The notes under the pieces: generated by a model
Databases searched by the model: none
The model's input: the letters and a program-made list of their open reading frames with translations, nothing else
Told to the model about the DNA's origin: nothing
Part shown: positions 26,069 to 38,821 of the stretch, one piece after another
Layout: every line of letters starts with the position of its first letter
How positions within the stretch are numbered: the first letter of the stretch is position 1
DNA from: Martelella sp. AD-3
Lineage (GTDB): Bacteria; Pseudomonadota; Alphaproteobacteria; Rhizobiales; Rhizobiaceae
DNA length: 64,000 nucleotides
Assembly (NCBI RefSeq): GCF_001578105.1
Contig: NZ_CP014275.1
Location: 1,302,001 to 1,366,000 of the forward strand
Direction: 5' to 3'
Position numbers and translations under genes: made by a program

Positions 26069-26434
26069 ATGGCTGAAGTCCTCAGTTCCTACGTTCCGAT
26101 CGTCATCTTTATCGCAATCTGTCTCATCATCGGGCTCGCCCTGATGGTCGCGCCCTTCGCGCTGGCCTTCAAGGCGCCCGATGCGGAAAAGCTTTCGGCC
26201 TACGAATGCGGCTTCAACGCATTCGATGACGCGCGCATGAAGTTCGATATCCGCTTCTATCTTGTCGCGATCCTGTTCATCATCTTCGATCTCGAAGTGG
26301 CCTTCCTGTTTCCCTGGGCAGCATCTTTCGGCGATATCGGCTGGTTCGGCTTCTGGTCGATGATGGTGTTCCTCGGCGTGCTGACGATCGGCTTCATCTA
26401 TGAATGGAAAAAAGGAGCACTCGAATGGGAGTGA
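26069..26434 (+). CDS. nuoA: NADH-quinone oxidoreductase subunit A
   Basis: This 121-residue membrane subunit of respiratory complex I has three hydrophobic helices and the invariant loop [21 protein letters not shown] between helices 1 and 2, near the quinone site. AAGGGTG precedes the ATG. It is the first gene of the operon and overlaps nuoB by 10 bases. Confidence 0.98.
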   Translation: MAEVLSSYVPIVIFIAICLIIGLALMVAPFALAFKAPDAEKLSAYECGFNAFDDARMKFDIRFYLVAILFIIFDLEVAFLFPWAASFGDIGWFGFWSMMVFLGVLTIGFIYEWKKGALEWE

Positions 26435-27003
26435 GCCAGGACGAAACGCTGGTCGCGCCGGTTCCCAAGGGCGTGGTCGATCCGATGACGAACAAGCCGG
26501 TCGGCGCTGACGACCGCTTTTTCGGTGAAATCAACAACGAACTTGCCGACAAGGGATTCCTCGTCACCTCGTCGGCGCAGCTGATCACCTGGGCGCGCAC
26601 CGGCTCGCTGATGTGGATGCAGTTCGGCCTTGCCTGCTGCGCCGTCGAAATGATGCAGATGTCGATGCCGCGCTATGACTGCGAGCGTTTCGGCTTTGCG
26701 CCGCGCGCCTCGCCGCGCCAGTCCGACGTGATGATCGTTGCCGGCACGCTGACCAACAAGATGGCGCCGGCGCTGCGCAAGGTCTACGACCAGATGCCCG
26801 AGCCGCGCTATGTCATCTCCATGGGCTCCTGCGCCAATGGCGGCGGCTATTATCACTATTCCTATTCCGTTGTTCGCGGCTGCGACCGAGTCGTTCCCGT
26901 CGATATTTACGTGCCGGGCTGTCCGCCCACGGCCGAGGCGCTGCTTTACGGCGTTCTTCTGCTGCAGAAGAAGATCCGGCGCACCGGGACGATCGAGCGA
27001 TAG
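26425..27003 (+). CDS. nuoB: NADH-quinone oxidoreductase subunit B
   Basis: This peripheral-arm subunit of 192 residues carries the terminal [4Fe-4S] cluster N2, which passes electrons to quinone. Cluster cysteines are in [26 protein letters not shown] and VPGCPPT. The start at 26425 overlaps the nuoA stop and has GGAG upstream; the upstream in-frame codon at 26404 has no such site. Confidence 0.97.
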   Translation: MGVSQDETLVAPVPKGVVDPMTNKPVGADDRFFGEINNELADKGFLVTSSAQLITWARTGSLMWMQFGLACCAVEMMQMSMPRYDCERFGFAPRASPRQSDVMIVAGTLTNKMAPALRKVYDQMPEPRYVISMGSCANGGGYYHYSYSVVRGCDRVVPVDIYVPGCPPTAEALLYGVLLLQKKIRRTGTIER

Positions 27004-27018
27004 CGGCGGGAGAGAATG

Positions 27019-27615
27019 ATGAGTGAAGCTTTGAACGATCTCGGCGCCCATATCCGCGAAGCCTGCGAAGGCGTGCGCGATATCCGCATCGCCCACGGCG
27101 AACTGACCGTTTTCACCACGCCGCAGGCGATCGTCGAGGTCGCGAAATTCCTGCGCGATGACGGCCAGTGCGCGTTCGTCAACATCATCGATGTCTGCGG
27201 CGTCGACTGGCCGGGCAGGGCGCAGCGCTTCGATGTCGTCTACCATCTCCTGTCGCCGACCCAGAACATGCGCATCCGCATCAAGGTGGCGGTGGACGAA
27301 GACGAAGTCGTTCCCTCGATCACGTCCATCTTCCCCGGCGCCGACTGGTTCGAGCGCGAGACCTGGGACATGTACGGCATTCCCTTTTCCGGCCATCCGG
27401 ACCTGCGCCGCATCCTGACGGACTACGGTTTCGAGGGCCATCCGCTGCGCAAGGATTTTCCGACCACCGGCTTTGTGGAGCTGCGCTATGACGAGGAAGC
27501 CAAGCGCGTGATCTATGAGCCCGTCGAGCTTCGCCAGGAGTTCCGCAGCTTCGATTTCCTGAGCCCCTGGGAAGGACCCGAATACGTCCTGCCCGGTGAC
27601 GAGAAGGCGAGCTGA
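27019..27615 (+). CDS. nuoC: NADH-quinone oxidoreductase subunit C
   Basis: This 30-kDa-type peripheral subunit (198 residues) has the family hallmark [20 protein letters not shown] and the following [14 protein letters not shown]. It is separate from NuoD, unlike the fused NuoCD of E. coli. ATG 27019 is better spaced from GGGAGAG than ATG 27016. Confidence 0.96.
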   Translation: MSEALNDLGAHIREACEGVRDIRIAHGELTVFTTPQAIVEVAKFLRDDGQCAFVNIIDVCGVDWPGRAQRFDVVYHLLSPTQNMRIRIKVAVDEDEVVPSITSIFPGADWFERETWDMYGIPFSGHPDLRRILTDYGFEGHPLRKDFPTTGFVELRYDEEAKRVIYEPVELRQEFRSFDFLSPWEGPEYVLPGDEKAS

Positions 27616-27625
27616 GGAGGGCGTG

Positions 27626-28060
27626 ATGGCTGAACGTCTTTCCGGCGGCTGTATCTGCGGAGCGGTTCGTTTCGCCGCGACTCCCGCAAGCGACGAGATG
27701 GGGGTCTGCCATTGCAGCCTCTGCCGTCGCTGGAGCGGCGGGGCCGGTTTCCTCGGCGTCGATTGCGGCGCGACCGTCGAGGTCGAAAACGAGGATATGT
27801 TCGGCGTCTACAAGTCTTCGGACTATGGCGAGCGCGTTTTCTGCAAGACCTGCGGCTCGACGCTGTTCTGGCGCATGCAGGACGGTTCGGACGTGGTCGT
27901 CTCCGCGCAGGCCTTCGATCAGCCCGGTCTTTTCCGCTTCACCAGCGAGATATTCGTTGACGAGAAGCCGGACAATTACGCCTTCGCCAACGATACGAAG
28001 AAGATGACGTCCGCAGAATTCTTCGCGGCTTACGCTGCACAACAGGATCCATCGGCATGA
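27626..28060 (+). CDS. GFA/CENP-V-type zinc-binding protein
   Basis: A 144-residue protein of the glutathione-dependent formaldehyde-activating enzyme family. Zinc ligands are seen in [10 protein letters not shown] (Cys9, Cys11), CHCSLCRRW (Cys28, 30, 33) and FCKTCGST (Cys73, 76). The catalytic role in formaldehyde activation is doubtful for most family members. GAGGAGG precedes the ATG at 27626, and the gene's end overlaps the nuoD start by ATGA, so it is embedded in the nuo operon. Whether it has any role in complex I is unknown. Confidence 0.85.
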   Translation: MAERLSGGCICGAVRFAATPASDEMGVCHCSLCRRWSGGAGFLGVDCGATVEVENEDMFGVYKSSDYGERVFCKTCGSTLFWRMQDGSDVVVSAQAFDQPGLFRFTSEIFVDEKPDNYAFANDTKKMTSAEFFAAYAAQQDPSA

Positions 28061-29247
28061 CTGAACATAATGTCCGCAATTTCACGATCAACTTCGGCCC
28101 GGAGCATCCGTCCGCGCACGGCGTGCTGCGTCTGGTGCTGGAGCTGGACGGCGAGATCGTCGAGCGCGTCGACCCGCATATCGGCCTGCTTCACCGCGGA
28201 ACCGAGAAGCTGATCGAGACCAAGACCTATCTTCAGGCCGTGCCCTATTTCGACCGGCTCGATTATGTGGCGCCGATGAACCAGGAGCACGCTTTCGCGC
28301 TGGCCGTGGAAAAGCTGCTGGAGGTCGAGATCCCGATTCGCGGCCAGCTCATCCGCGTGCTGTTTTCGGAAATCGGCCGCGTGCTGAACCACCTTCTGAA
28401 CTGCACCACCGCCGCCATGGACGTCGGGGCGCTCACCCCGCCGCTCTGGGGCTTCGAGGAGCGCGAAAAGCTCATGGTGTTCTATGAGCGGGCCTGCGGC
28501 GCGCGCATGCATGCGGCCTATTTCCGGCCTGGCGGCGTGCATCAGGACCTGCCGCCCGAACTGGTCGAGGATATCGGCAAGTGGTGCGAGCAGTTCCCGG
28601 CAAAGCTCAACGATATCGAGGCGCTGCTGGCGGGCAACCGTATCTTCAAGCAGCGCAATGTCGATATCGGCAATATCACGCTCGAGGATGCGTTCGCCTG
28701 GGGCTTTTCCGGCCCGATGGTGCGCGGTTCGGGCGCTGCCTGGGACCTGCGCCGGGCGCAGCCCTATGAATGCTATTCCGATCTTGATTTCGACGTGGTC
28801 ATCGGCAAGAACGGCGACTGCTATGACCGCTGGGTGCTGCGCATCAACGAGATGCGCGAATCGGTGAAGATCATGAAGCAGTGCGTCGAACGGCTGCTCG
28901 GCGATGCCAAGACCGGCCCGTTCAATTCGATGGACGGCAAGGTCGTGCCGCCGAAGCGGGCGCAGATGAAGCGTTCGATGGAAGCGCTGATCCACCACTT
29001 CAAGCTCTATACCGAGGGTTATCACGTGCCGGAAGGCGAGGTTTATGCCGCCGTCGAGGCGCCCAAGGGCGAGTTCGGCGTCTACCTCGTTTCCGACGGC
29101 ACCAACAAGCCCTATCGCTGCAAGATCCGCGCCCCGGGCTTTGCCCATCTTTCGGCGATGGACTTCATGTCGAAGGGCCATCAGCTTGCCGACGTCACCG
29201 CCATCATCGGGACGCTCGACATCGTGTTCGGTGAGGTGGACCGGTGA
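28057..29247 (+). CDS. nuoD: NADH-quinone oxidoreductase subunit D
   Basis: This 49-kDa-type subunit (396 residues) forms the quinone-binding cavity with NuoB. It has the conserved [14 protein letters not shown] near the N-terminus, HRGTEKLIE, and the C-terminal [20 protein letters not shown] and [12 protein letters not shown]. Its start overlaps the GFA gene. A 122-base gap follows, the longest inside the first half of the operon. Confidence 0.98.
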   Translation: MTEHNVRNFTINFGPEHPSAHGVLRLVLELDGEIVERVDPHIGLLHRGTEKLIETKTYLQAVPYFDRLDYVAPMNQEHAFALAVEKLLEVEIPIRGQLIRVLFSEIGRVLNHLLNCTTAAMDVGALTPPLWGFEEREKLMVFYERACGARMHAAYFRPGGVHQDLPPELVEDIGKWCEQFPAKLNDIEALLAGNRIFKQRNVDIGNITLEDAFAWGFSGPMVRGSGAAWDLRRAQPYECYSDLDFDVVIGKNGDCYDRWVLRINEMRESVKIMKQCVERLLGDAKTGPFNSMDGKVVPPKRAQMKRSMEALIHHFKLYTEGYHVPEGEVYAAVEAPKGEFGVYLVSDGTNKPYRCKIRAPGFAHLSAMDFMSKGHQLADVTAIIGTLDIVFGEVDR

Positions 29248-29369
29248 TCGCTGACGCCCTTGCAATGTCAAGAAACGCTTTTTGCTGTCCCGGACCGGTT
29301 GAAGGCCGGTGCCAGAACATGGGATATGCAAGAGTTGTGAACAGAACCTCCGAAGAGGTATAAGAGAGC

Positions 29370-30332
29370 ATGTCCGTTCGTCGACTAGCCGATGAGAATG
29401 TCCAGCCCGCCGCTTTCGCGTTTTCAGACGAAAATGCCCGCTGGGCCGAAGCCACGATCAAGAAATATCCCGAAGGTCGCCAGCAGTCCGCCGTGATCCC
29501 GCTTCTGATGCGGGCGCAGGAACAGGAAGGCTGGGTGACGCGTGCCGCGATCGAGAAGGTCGCCGACATGCTTTCCATGCCGTTGATCCGGGTGCTCGAG
29601 GTCGCGACCTTCTATACCCAGTTCCAGCTGAAGCCGGTCGGCACCAGGGCGCATATCCAGGTCTGCGGCACCACGCCGTGCATGCTGCGCGGCGCCGGCG
29701 ACCTGATCAATGTCTGCAAGAAGAAGATCGGTCCCGAAGCCCTTGAGCCGAATGCCGATGGCACGCTGTCCTGGGAAGAGGTCGAGTGCCAGGGCGCCTG
29801 CGCCAATGCGCCGATGGTGATGATCTTCAAGGATGCCTATGAGGACCTGACGCCGGAGCGTCTGGAAGAAATCATCGATGCCTTCGAGGCCGGCCGTGGA
29901 GACGAGATCAAGCCCGGACCGCAGATCGACCGCTGGTTTTCCGCGCCCGAGGGCGGGTTCACCTCGCTCACGGATGATGATGACGACGATGCCAGCGCTG
30001 ACGACGAGACCGACGAGGGCGCCGGTTCGCCGGAAGCGCTCGACGGCGCCGAAGGCGACCGGCCGCCGGCTGCCGATCGGAAACCGGAAGACCCGGACGA
30101 TCTGAAGATGATTTCGGGCGTCGGCCCGAAGATCGAGAAGCTTCTGAACGATATCGGCATCTACAAGTTCGAACAGATCGCCGCATGGACGCCGGGCGAA
30201 TGCGCCTGGGTCAATGCCTCGCTGAAGCTCGGCGGCCGCCTCGAGCGCGACGAGTGGCAGCGCCAGGCGGGCGTGCTGGCCAAGGGCGGCATCGAGGAAT
30301 ATGAAAAAGTGTTCGGCAGAACAGCGCGCTAG
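29370..30332 (+). CDS. nuoE: NADH-quinone oxidoreductase subunit E with C-terminal helix-hairpin-helix extension
   Basis: A 24-kDa-type subunit with a thioredoxin-like [2Fe-2S] domain; cluster cysteines are Cys99, Cys104, Cys140 and Cys144. At 320 residues it is nearly twice the usual ~170. After the core (ending near 195) comes an acidic, disordered linker (about 200-240), then a helix-hairpin-helix-like domain ([20 protein letters not shown] at 244-263) and a helical end. I recall such extended NuoE proteins in Rhizobiales. The function of the extension is unknown. Confidence 0.95.
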   Translation: MSVRRLADENVQPAAFAFSDENARWAEATIKKYPEGRQQSAVIPLLMRAQEQEGWVTRAAIEKVADMLSMPLIRVLEVATFYTQFQLKPVGTRAHIQVCGTTPCMLRGAGDLINVCKKKIGPEALEPNADGTLSWEEVECQGACANAPMVMIFKDAYEDLTPERLEEIIDAFEAGRGDEIKPGPQIDRWFSAPEGGFTSLTDDDDDDASADDETDEGAGSPEALDGAEGDRPPAADRKPEDPDDLKMISGVGPKIEKLLNDIGIYKFEQIAAWTPGECAWVNASLKLGGRLERDEWQRQAGVLAKGGIEEYEKVFGRTAR

Positions 30333-30341
30333 GAGTGAAGC

Positions 30342-31640
<1,299 letters not shown>

Positions 31641-31644
31641 ACCG

Positions 31645-31944
31645 ATGAAGTTCCATGACCAGGTTGATCGCATCGATGCCAGCAAGAGCTGCCTGGCGGG
31701 CTCGGCGTTTGATGATGTCGATCTGTCTGGTTCGAAGTTTCACAACGTGAACATGTCGGGCTGGAAGGTGAGCAACGCCAACTTTTCCGGCATGGTGGTG
31801 ACGGACGCAAACCTGTCCGGCATGACGGTGACGGATGCCAACCTCTCGGGTGTCGCGATCAGCGAATGCCGGTTGCACGGCATGACGATCGACGGCATCG
31901 ATGTCGGCGCGATGCTTGCGCTGTGGAAAGAACACAAGGCTTGA
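31645..31944 (+). CDS. pentapeptide-repeat-like small protein in the nuo operon
   Basis: This 99-residue protein is built largely of five-residue repeats (LAGSAFDDVDLSGSKFHNVN, then ANFSG, ANLSG, ANLSG), the A(D/N)LXX pattern that folds into a right-handed beta-helix. It begins 4 bases after the nuoF stop. The C-terminal helix ends VGAMLALWKEHKA. Its position between nuoF and nuoG suggests co-expression with complex I, perhaps in assembly, but nothing in the sequence proves it. Confidence 0.75.
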   Translation: MKFHDQVDRIDASKSCLAGSAFDDVDLSGSKFHNVNMSGWKVSNANFSGMVVTDANLSGMTVTDANLSGVAISECRLHGMTIDGIDVGAMLALWKEHKA

Positions 31945-32029
31945 GGCGGAACCCGGAGCGGGCGTACGCAATCGAGAACGGAATGCCGGCGGTCTCTTTC
32001 GGATCATCGGCGAAGCGGGAAAAACGGAT

Positions 32030-34111
32030 ATGGTAAATCTGATTGTAGACGGCAAGGAAATCGAGGTTCCCGACCACTACACGCTGTTGCAGGCGGCTGA
32101 GTCGGCGGGCGCCGAAATCCCGCGCTTCTGCTTTCACGAGCGGCTGTCGATTGCCGGCAATTGCCGCATGTGCCTCATTCAGGTGAAGGGCGGACCGCCG
32201 AAGCCGGCGGCCTCCTGCGCCATGGGGGTCAAGGATATTCGCGGCGGCCCGGACGGCTCGCTGCCGGAGATCTATACCAAGACGCCCATGGTCAAGAAGG
32301 CGCGCGAAGGGGTGATGGAGTTCCTGCTCATCAACCATCCGCTCGACTGCCCGATCTGCGACCAGGGCGGCGAATGCGACCTGCAGGACCAGGCCATGGC
32401 CTTCGGCATCGACGCGTCGCGCTACCAGGAAGACAAGCGCGCCGTCGAGGACAAGTATATCGGTCCGCTGGTGAAGACGGTGATGAACCGCTGCATCCAC
32501 TGCACGCGCTGCGTCCGCTTCACCACGGAAGTGGCCGGTATTTCCGAACTCGGTCTGATCGGCCGCGGCGAGGACGCCGAGATCACCACCTATCTGGAAC
32601 AGGCGATGACGTCGGAACTGCAGGGCAATGTCGTTGACCTTTGCCCGGTCGGCGCGCTGACCTCCAAGCCCTTCGCCTTCACCGCCCGTCCGTGGGAATT
32701 GAACAAAACCGAATCGATTGACGTCATGGATGCCGTCGGTTCGGCCATCCGCGTCGATACGCGCGGTCGCGAAGTGATGCGCATCATGCCGCGCGTCAAT
32801 GAAGAGGTGAACGAGGAGTGGATCTCCGACAAGACCCGCTTCATCTGGGACGGTCTGCGCACCCAGCGCATCGACAAGCCCTATATCCGAGTCAACGGCC
32901 GCCTTCAGGCGTCGAACTGGAATGATGCCTTCGCCGCGATCAGGTCCGCGGTCGACGGCGTTTCCGGCGACCGGATCGGCGCGATTGCCGGCGATCTGGC
33001 CACGGTTGAGGAAATGTACGCGCTCAAAGGTCTGATGAGCGCGCTCGGCTCGGCCAATATCGACTGTCGTCAGGATGGGACGAAGCTTGATCCGGCAAAC
33101 GGCCGCGCAAGCTATCTCTTCAACCCGACGATCGAAGGCATTGAAAGGGCTGACGCTCTTCTGATCATCGGCGCCAATCCGCGGTTTGAGGCCTCGGTGC
33201 TGAATGCGCGCATCCGCAAGCGCTTCCGCAAGGCCAATTTCCCGATCGCCGTGATCGGCGAGCAGGCGGACCTGCGCTACGATTACGAATATCTCGGCGC
33301 CGGCCCCCAGACGCTTGCCGATCTCGCCTCCGGTTCGCTCGGTTTCCTCGATGTGCTGAAGAAGGCCGAACGTCCGATCATCATGGTCGGGCAGGGCGCT
33401 CTGACGCGCGAGGACGGCGCGGCCGTGCTGGCCAGGGCCGCGCAGCTTGCCGGCGATGTCGGCGCGGTGAGCGAGGACTGGAACGGCTTTGCCGTGCTGC
33501 ACACCGCGGCATCGCGCGTCGGCGGTCTCGACATCGGCTTCGTGCCGGGCGAGGGCGGCAAGACCGCCGCCGAGATGCTCGGCGATACGGATGTGCTCTT
33601 TTTGCTCGGCGCGGACGAACTTGATTTCTCCGCCAAGAAGGCCGGCTTCACCGTCTATATCGGTTCGCACGGCGATGCCGGCGCGATGAACGCCGATGTG
33701 GTTCTGCCGGCGGCAACCTACACGGAAAAATCGGGCACCTATGTCAATACCGAGGGCCGCGTGCAGATGACCAACCGCGCAGGCTTCGCGCCGGGCGACG
33801 CGCGCGAGGACTGGGCTGTGCTCCGGGCGCTTTCCGGCATTCTCGGCAAGACGCTGCCTTACGACTCGCTGATGGCGCTGCGGGCCGCGCTTTACGGCGA
33901 ATATCCGCATCTCGCCGCGCTTGACGCGGTCGCTGACGCTGATATCAAGGCCGTCGAAACGGCGGCGTCGAAGGGTGGGGATCTCGCGGAAGCCGGTTTC
34001 GTCTCGCCGATCACCGATTTCTACCTGACCAACCCGATTGCCCGGGCGTCCGCCGTGATGGCCGAATGCTCGGCGCTGGCGCGCAACAATTTCAAGGCAG
34101 CGGCGGAATAA
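32030..34111 (+). CDS. nuoG: NADH-quinone oxidoreductase subunit G
   Basis: This 75-kDa-type iron-sulfur subunit (693 residues) relays electrons along the peripheral arm. The N-terminal ferredoxin domain binds [2Fe-2S] ([17 protein letters not shown]). [19 protein letters not shown] and [10 protein letters not shown] bind [4Fe-4S] clusters, and a degenerate molybdopterin-oxidoreductase-like region follows. The ATG at 32030 ([12 protein letters not shown]) gives the standard start; the frame is open further upstream but without family similarity. Confidence 0.97.
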   Translation: MVNLIVDGKEIEVPDHYTLLQAAESAGAEIPRFCFHERLSIAGNCRMCLIQVKGGPPKPAASCAMGVKDIRGGPDGSLPEIYTKTPMVKKAREGVMEFLLINHPLDCPICDQGGECDLQDQAMAFGIDASRYQEDKRAVEDKYIGPLVKTVMNRCIHCTRCVRFTTEVAGISELGLIGRGEDAEITTYLEQAMTSELQGNVVDLCPVGALTSKPFAFTARPWELNKTESIDVMDAVGSAIRVDTRGREVMRIMPRVNEEVNEEWISDKTRFIWDGLRTQRIDKPYIRVNGRLQASNWNDAFAAIRSAVDGVSGDRIGAIAGDLATVEEMYALKGLMSALGSANIDCRQDGTKLDPANGRASYLFNPTIEGIERADALLIIGANPRFEASVLNARIRKRFRKANFPIAVIGEQADLRYDYEYLGAGPQTLADLASGSLGFLDVLKKAERPIIMVGQGALTREDGAAVLARAAQLAGDVGAVSEDWNGFAVLHTAASRVGGLDIGFVPGEGGKTAAEMLGDTDVLFLLGADELDFSAKKAGFTVYIGSHGDAGAMNADVVLPAATYTEKSGTYVNTEGRVQMTNRAGFAPGDAREDWAVLRALSGILGKTLPYDSLMALRAALYGEYPHLAALDAVADADIKAVETAASKGGDLAEAGFVSPITDFYLTNPIARASAVMAECSALARNNFKAAAE

Positions 34112-34121
34112 GGACCGAACA

Positions 34122-35168
34122 ATGGATTCTTTTGTCTCAACCTATCTCTGGCCCGGACTGATCATGGTCGGTCAGTCGCTGCTGCTTCTGGTCCTGCTTC
34201 TTATCGGCATCGCCTTCATCCTGCTGGCCGACCGCAAGATCTGGGCGGCCGTGCAGATGCGTCGCGGCCCGAACGTGGTTGGTCCCTTCGGTCTGATGCA
34301 GTCCTTCGCCGACCTGTTCAAGTTCGTGCTGAAGGAACCGATCATCCCTGCGAGCGCCGACAAGGTGGTGTTTCTTCTGGCGCCGCTGATCTCGGTAACG
34401 CTGGCGCTCGCCACCTGGGCGGTGATGCCGGTTGCGGACGGCTGGGTGATCGCCAACATCAATATCGGCATTCTTTATATCTTTGCCATTTCCTCGCTTG
34501 AGGTCTACGGCGTGATCATGGGCGGCTGGGCGTCGAACTCGAAATACGCCTTCCTCGGTTCGCTGCGTTCGGCGGCGCAGATGGTGTCCTACGAAGTCTC
34601 GATCGGCCTCGTCATCGTCACCGTTCTTTTGACGGTCGGCTCGCTGAACCTTTCGGACATCGTCTTTGCCCAGCAGACCGGTCTCGGCACCATGCTCGGC
34701 CTGCCGAACTCGTTCCTCGACTGGAACTGGCTGGCGCTGTTCCCGATGTTCATCGTGTTCTTCATCTCGGCGCTCGCCGAAACCAACCGTCCGCCCTTCG
34801 ACCTTCCCGAAGCCGAATCGGAACTGGTTGCCGGCTTCATGGTGGAATATGGCTCAACGCCGTACATGATGTTCATGCTCGGCGAATACGCGGCCATCGT
34901 CTTGATGTGCGCGCTGACGACGACGCTGTTCCTCGGCGGCTGGCTGCCGATCATCGATGTCGCGGTGCTGAACTGGATCCCGGGCGTCATCTGGTTCCTG
35001 ATCAAGGTCTGCCTCTGCTTCTTCATGTTCGGCATGGTCAAGGCATTCGTGCCGCGCTACCGCTACGACCAGCTGATGCGGCTTGGCTGGAAGGTCTTCC
35101 TTCCGCTGTCGCTCGCCATGGTCGTCATCGTCGCCTTCGTTGTTAAACTGACCGGCTGGGTGGGCTGA
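34122..35168 (+). CDS. nuoH: NADH-quinone oxidoreductase subunit H
   Basis: This 348-residue membrane subunit (eight helices) couples the quinone site to the proton pumps. Conserved loops are [19 protein letters not shown] and [20 protein letters not shown]. It begins 10 bases after nuoG. Confidence 0.98.
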   Translation: MDSFVSTYLWPGLIMVGQSLLLLVLLLIGIAFILLADRKIWAAVQMRRGPNVVGPFGLMQSFADLFKFVLKEPIIPASADKVVFLLAPLISVTLALATWAVMPVADGWVIANINIGILYIFAISSLEVYGVIMGGWASNSKYAFLGSLRSAAQMVSYEVSIGLVIVTVLLTVGSLNLSDIVFAQQTGLGTMLGLPNSFLDWNWLALFPMFIVFFISALAETNRPPFDLPEAESELVAGFMVEYGSTPYMMFMLGEYAAIVLMCALTTTLFLGGWLPIIDVAVLNWIPGVIWFLIKVCLCFFMFGMVKAFVPRYRYDQLMRLGWKVFLPLSLAMVVIVAFVVKLTGWVG

Positions 35169-35208
35169 TTGATGGCGCTTTTCGAAGCGCCGGATTGGAG
35201 AATTTGAA

Positions 35209-35700
35209 ATGGGTTCTGTTGCTCAGGCTTTCAATGCCGTCTTCCTGAAGGAGTTCGTGGCTGCGTTCTTTCTGACGATGCGCTACTTCTTCGCCCAGAA
35301 GTCGACGGTCAACTATCCCTTCGAGAAGGGGCCGGTGAGCCCGCGCTTTCGCGGCGAGCATGCGCTGCGCCGTTATCCCAACGGCGAGGAACGCTGCATT
35401 GCCTGCAAGCTGTGCGAGGCGATCTGTCCCGCCCAGGCGATCACCATCGAGGCCGGCCCGCGCCGCAATGACGGCACGCGGCGCACGGTGCGCTACGACA
35501 TCGATATGGTGAAATGCATCTATTGCGGCTTCTGCCAGGAGGCATGTCCGGTCGATGCCATCGTCGAGGGGCCGAATTTCGAGTTCGCCACCGAGACGCG
35601 TGAGGAACTCTATTACGACAAGGAACGCCTGCTCGCCAACGGCGACCGGTGGGAGCGCGAAATCGGGCAGAATATCGCGATGGACGCGCCCTATCGCTGA
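35209..35700 (+). CDS. nuoI: NADH-quinone oxidoreductase subunit I
   Basis: This 163-residue ferredoxin-like subunit has two [4Fe-4S] sites: [16 protein letters not shown] and [16 protein letters not shown]. An amphipathic N-terminal helix ([22 protein letters not shown]) anchors it to the membrane arm. A 138-base gap to nuoJ holds nothing I can identify. Confidence 0.98.
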   Translation: MGSVAQAFNAVFLKEFVAAFFLTMRYFFAQKSTVNYPFEKGPVSPRFRGEHALRRYPNGEERCIACKLCEAICPAQAITIEAGPRRNDGTRRTVRYDIDMVKCIYCGFCQEACPVDAIVEGPNFEFATETREELYYDKERLLANGDRWEREIGQNIAMDAPYR

Positions 35701-35838
35701 GCGGCGAAGAGCAAGTGGCCGGGCGGCGTGACGCCGGCCGGTGAAACGATCTGAGAACGGAAAGCCTGCCTGCGTGGCCGGTTTTTCAATGAGACGCGTC
35801 CGGGTTTTCCGAGACGTACAGGAAGAGAAGGCACCAAG

Positions 35839-36453
35839 ATGGGTCTCCAGGCTCTTTTTTTCTATATTTTCGCGTTTATCGCCGTGGCCTCGGCGTTCAT
35901 GGTCATTTCCGCGCGGAACCCGGTCCATTCGGTCCTGTTCCTGATCGTGGTGTTCGTGAACGCCGCTGCGCTGTTCATTCTGGCCGGCGCGGAATATCTC
36001 GGCCTGTTGCTGCTCGTCGTCTATGTCGGCGCGGTCGCGGTGCTGTTCCTGTTCGTGGTGATGATGCTGGACATCGACTTCACCGCGCTCAGGTCCGGCA
36101 TTCTGCGCTATGCGCCGGTGGGCGCGCTGATCGGGGTCGTGCTGCTTGCCGAGCTGATCATCGTTGTCGGCGGCACCTTCATTTCCCCCGAGATCGCCTC
36201 CAACACCGCCATGCCGATGCCGCCGCTTTCGGAACGGTCCAGCGTGCAGGCCATCGGCGACGTGATCTACACGCATTATGCCTATTTCTTCCAGGTGGCG
36301 GGCCTCATCCTGCTGGTGGCCATGATCGGCGCGATCGTGCTCACGCTCAAGCACCGCACGGACGTCAAGCGCCAGAACATCGGCAGGCAGGTGGCGCGCA
36401 CGCCGGAAACGGCGCACGAGGTCGTCAAGGTCAAGCCTGGCCAGGGCCTATAA
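35839..36453 (+). CDS. nuoJ: NADH-quinone oxidoreductase subunit J
   Basis: This membrane subunit of 204 residues has five hydrophobic helices. The helix-3 region EYLGLLLLVVYVGAVAVLFLF carries the conserved glycine bulge. GGAAGAGAAGG lies upstream of the ATG. The hydrophilic C-terminal tail (KRQNIGRQVARTPETAHEV) is typical of alphaproteobacteria. Confidence 0.97.
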   Translation: MGLQALFFYIFAFIAVASAFMVISARNPVHSVLFLIVVFVNAAALFILAGAEYLGLLLLVVYVGAVAVLFLFVVMMLDIDFTALRSGILRYAPVGALIGVVLLAELIIVVGGTFISPEIASNTAMPMPPLSERSSVQAIGDVIYTHYAYFFQVAGLILLVAMIGAIVLTLKHRTDVKRQNIGRQVARTPETAHEVVKVKPGQGL

Positions 36454-36495
36454 TTTAAGAGAATTCAGCAGGGATACGGACTCAAGGACAGAGCA

Positions 36496-36804
36496 ATGGA
36501 AATCGGACTTTCCCACTACCTGACGGTCAGTGCCATACTTTTCACGATCGGCGTCTTCGGCATCTTCCTGAACCGCAAGAACGTCATCATCATTCTCATG
36601 TCCATCGAGCTGATCCTGCTTTCGGTCAATCTCAACATGGTCGCCTTCTCCGCCTTCCTGAACGATCTGGTCGGCCAGGTCTTCGCGCTGTTCATCCTCA
36701 CGGTGGCGGCGGCGGAAGCGGCGATCGGACTGGCGATCCTCGTTGTGTTCTATCGCAACCGCGGCTCGATTGCGGTCGAAGACGTCAATATGATGAAGGG
36801 CTGA
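36496..36804 (+). CDS. nuoK: NADH-quinone oxidoreductase subunit K
   Basis: This 102-residue, three-helix subunit of the proton path has the conserved intramembrane glutamates in [13 protein letters not shown] and [20 protein letters not shown]. It lies between nuoJ and nuoL, with 7 bases to nuoL. Confidence 0.98.
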   Translation: MEIGLSHYLTVSAILFTIGVFGIFLNRKNVIIILMSIELILLSVNLNMVAFSAFLNDLVGQVFALFILTVAAAEAAIGLAILVVFYRNRGSIAVEDVNMMKG

Positions 36805-36811
36805 CCTCCAG

Positions 36812-38821
36812 ATGATCTACAAACTCATCATTTTCCTGCCGTTGCTCGGCTTCCTCATCGCGGGCCTCTTCGGAAACCGGATCGGCGCCAAGGCCACCGA
36901 ATGGGTGACCATCGCCTTCATGGCGGTGGCGGCGGTCCTGTCCTGGTACGTCTTCATCTCGGTCGGCTTCCTCAGCCATGCCGAGGACCTGGTGATCCAG
37001 GTGCCGGTGATGCAGTGGATCTCTTCCGGCGACATCGACGTTGCCTGGTCGCTCAGGATCGACACGCTGACGGCGGTGATGCTCGTCGTGGTCAACACGG
37101 TCTCCTGTCTCGTCCACCTCTATTCGGTGGGCTACATGCATGACGATCCGCACCGGCCGCGCTTCTTCGCCTATCTGTCGCTCTTCACCTTCGCCATGCT
37201 GTCGCTGGTGACGTCCGACAACCTGTTGCAGATGTTCTTCGGCTGGGAAGGCGTCGGTCTCGCCTCCTATCTGCTGATCGGCTTCTGGTACAAGAAGCCG
37301 TCGGCCTGCGCCGCGGCCATGAAGGCCTTCATCGTCAACCGGGTCGGGGATTTCGGCTTCCTACTCGGCATTGCCGGCCTTTTCTTCCTCGCGCACACAA
37401 TCAATTTCGATCCGATCTTCGCTGCTGCCGAACACATCGCCGATGACCACGCTGTCGCGGTCGCCGCGGGCGAACAGGTTCCGGTGCTGCACTTCCTCGG
37501 CATGGACCTGACGCTGATGCACGCGATCACCGCGATCTGCCTGCTGCTGTTCATGGGCGCGATGGGCAAGTCGGCGCAGTTCCTGCTGCACACCTGGCTG
37601 CCGGACGCGATGGAAGGCCCGACGCCGGTTTCGGCCCTTATCCACGCCGCGACCATGGTGACGGCCGGCGTCTTCCTCGTGGCGCGCATGTCGCCGCTGT
37701 TCGAACTGTCGCCGTCGGCGCTGACCTTCGTCACGCTGATCGGTTCGATCACCGCGCTCTTTGCCGCGACCATCGGTCTCGTTCAGAATGACATCAAGCG
37801 CGTGATCGCCTATTCGACCTGTTCGCAGCTCGGCTACATGTTCGCAGCGCTCGGGGCAGGGGCCTACGGCGCGGCGGTCTTCCACCTCTTTACCCACGCC
37901 TTCTTCAAGGCGCTCCTGTTCCTGTGCGCGGGCTCGGTCATCCATGCCGTTTCCGGCGATCAGGACATGCGCCGCATGGGCGGCCTCAGGAAGCATATTC
38001 CGATCACCTTCTGGGGCATGATCTTCGGCACGCTCGCGATCACCGGCGTCGGCATCCCCGGCACGGTCATCGGCGCGGCCGGTTACTTCTCCAAGGATGC
38101 GATCATCGAGGCGGCCTTCGTTTCCGCAAGCCCGCTGGCGATGTTCTCCTTCTGGTCGCTGGTGATCGCCGCGGTGCTGACGGCCTTCTACTCCTGGCGC
38201 CTGATCTTCATGACCTTCTTCGGCAAGCCGCGCGCGTCGTCCGATGTCATGCATCACGTGCATGAATCGCCCTGGGTCATGCTGATCCCGCTCATCGTCC
38301 TGTCGGTCGGCGCCCTGTTTGCCGGCGTGGTCTTCGCCGAGTTCTTCTACGGCCATCATTATGCCGAGTTCTGGAAGGGCGCTCTGTTCACCGGGCCGCA
38401 TAACGAAGTGCTTGAAGAGCACCACCACGTGGCGCTCTGGGTCAAGCTCTCGCCCTTCTTCGCCATGCTGATCGGAACCGCTGCCGCGATCTACATGTAT
38501 CTGATCAAGCCCTCCTCGGCGAAAGCGACGGCAAAAGCCTTCCCGCGAATCTACGCATTCCTGCTCAACAAGTGGTATTTCGATGAACTGTACGACTTCC
38601 TGTTTGTCCGTCCCGCCAAGAAGCTCGGGCACTTCCTGTGGCAGAAGGGGGATGTGGGCGTGATCGACCGGTTCGGACCGAACGGCATCGCGGCGCTGGT
38701 CGTCGATGTCACCAACCGCGTGGTCAAGCTGCAGTCCGGTTATGTTTACCACTATGCGTTTGCAATGCTGATCGGCCTTGCCGCCCTTGTAACGTGGATG
38801 ATGCTCGGAGGGGCGCTGTAA
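36812..38821 (+). CDS. nuoL: NADH-quinone oxidoreductase subunit L
   Basis: This large antiporter-like proton-pumping subunit (669 residues) has about 14 core helices plus the C-terminal lateral helix and final transmembrane segment. Conserved: [39 protein letters not shown] and [15 protein letters not shown]. Its stop overlaps the nuoM start by one base. Confidence 0.98.
   Translation: MIYKLIIFLPLLGFLIAGLFGNRIGAKATEWVTIAFMAVAAVLSWYVFISVGFLSHAEDLVIQVPVMQWISSGDIDVAWSLRIDTLTAVMLVVVNTVSCLVHLYSVGYMHDDPHRPRFFAYLSLFTFAMLSLVTSDNLLQMFFGWEGVGLASYLLIGFWYKKPSACAAAMKAFIVNRVGDFGFLLGIAGLFFLAHTINFDPIFAAAEHIADDHAVAVAAGEQVPVLHFLGMDLTLMHAITAICLLLFMGAMGKSAQFLLHTWLPDAMEGPTPVSALIHAATMVTAGVFLVARMSPLFELSPSALTFVTLIGSITALFAATIGLVQNDIKRVIAYSTCSQLGYMFAALGAGAYGAAVFHLFTHAFFKALLFLCAGSVIHAVSGDQDMRRMGGLRKHIPITFWGMIFGTLAITGVGIPGTVIGAAGYFSKDAIIEAAFVSASPLAMFSFWSLVIAAVLTAFYSWRLIFMTFFGKPRASSDVMHHVHESPWVMLIPLIVLSVGALFAGVVFAEFFYGHHYAEFWKGALFTGPHNEVLEEHHHVALWVKLSPFFAMLIGTAAAIYMYLIKPSSAKATAKAFPRIYAFLLNKWYFDELYDFLFVRPAKKLGHFLWQKGDVGVIDRFGPNGIAALVVDVTNRVVKLQSGYVYHYAFAMLIGLAALVTWMMLGGAL

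Noticed and set aside
31859..33910. A 683-codon minus-strand open frame opposite nuoG
   Set aside because: Antisense shadow of nuoG.
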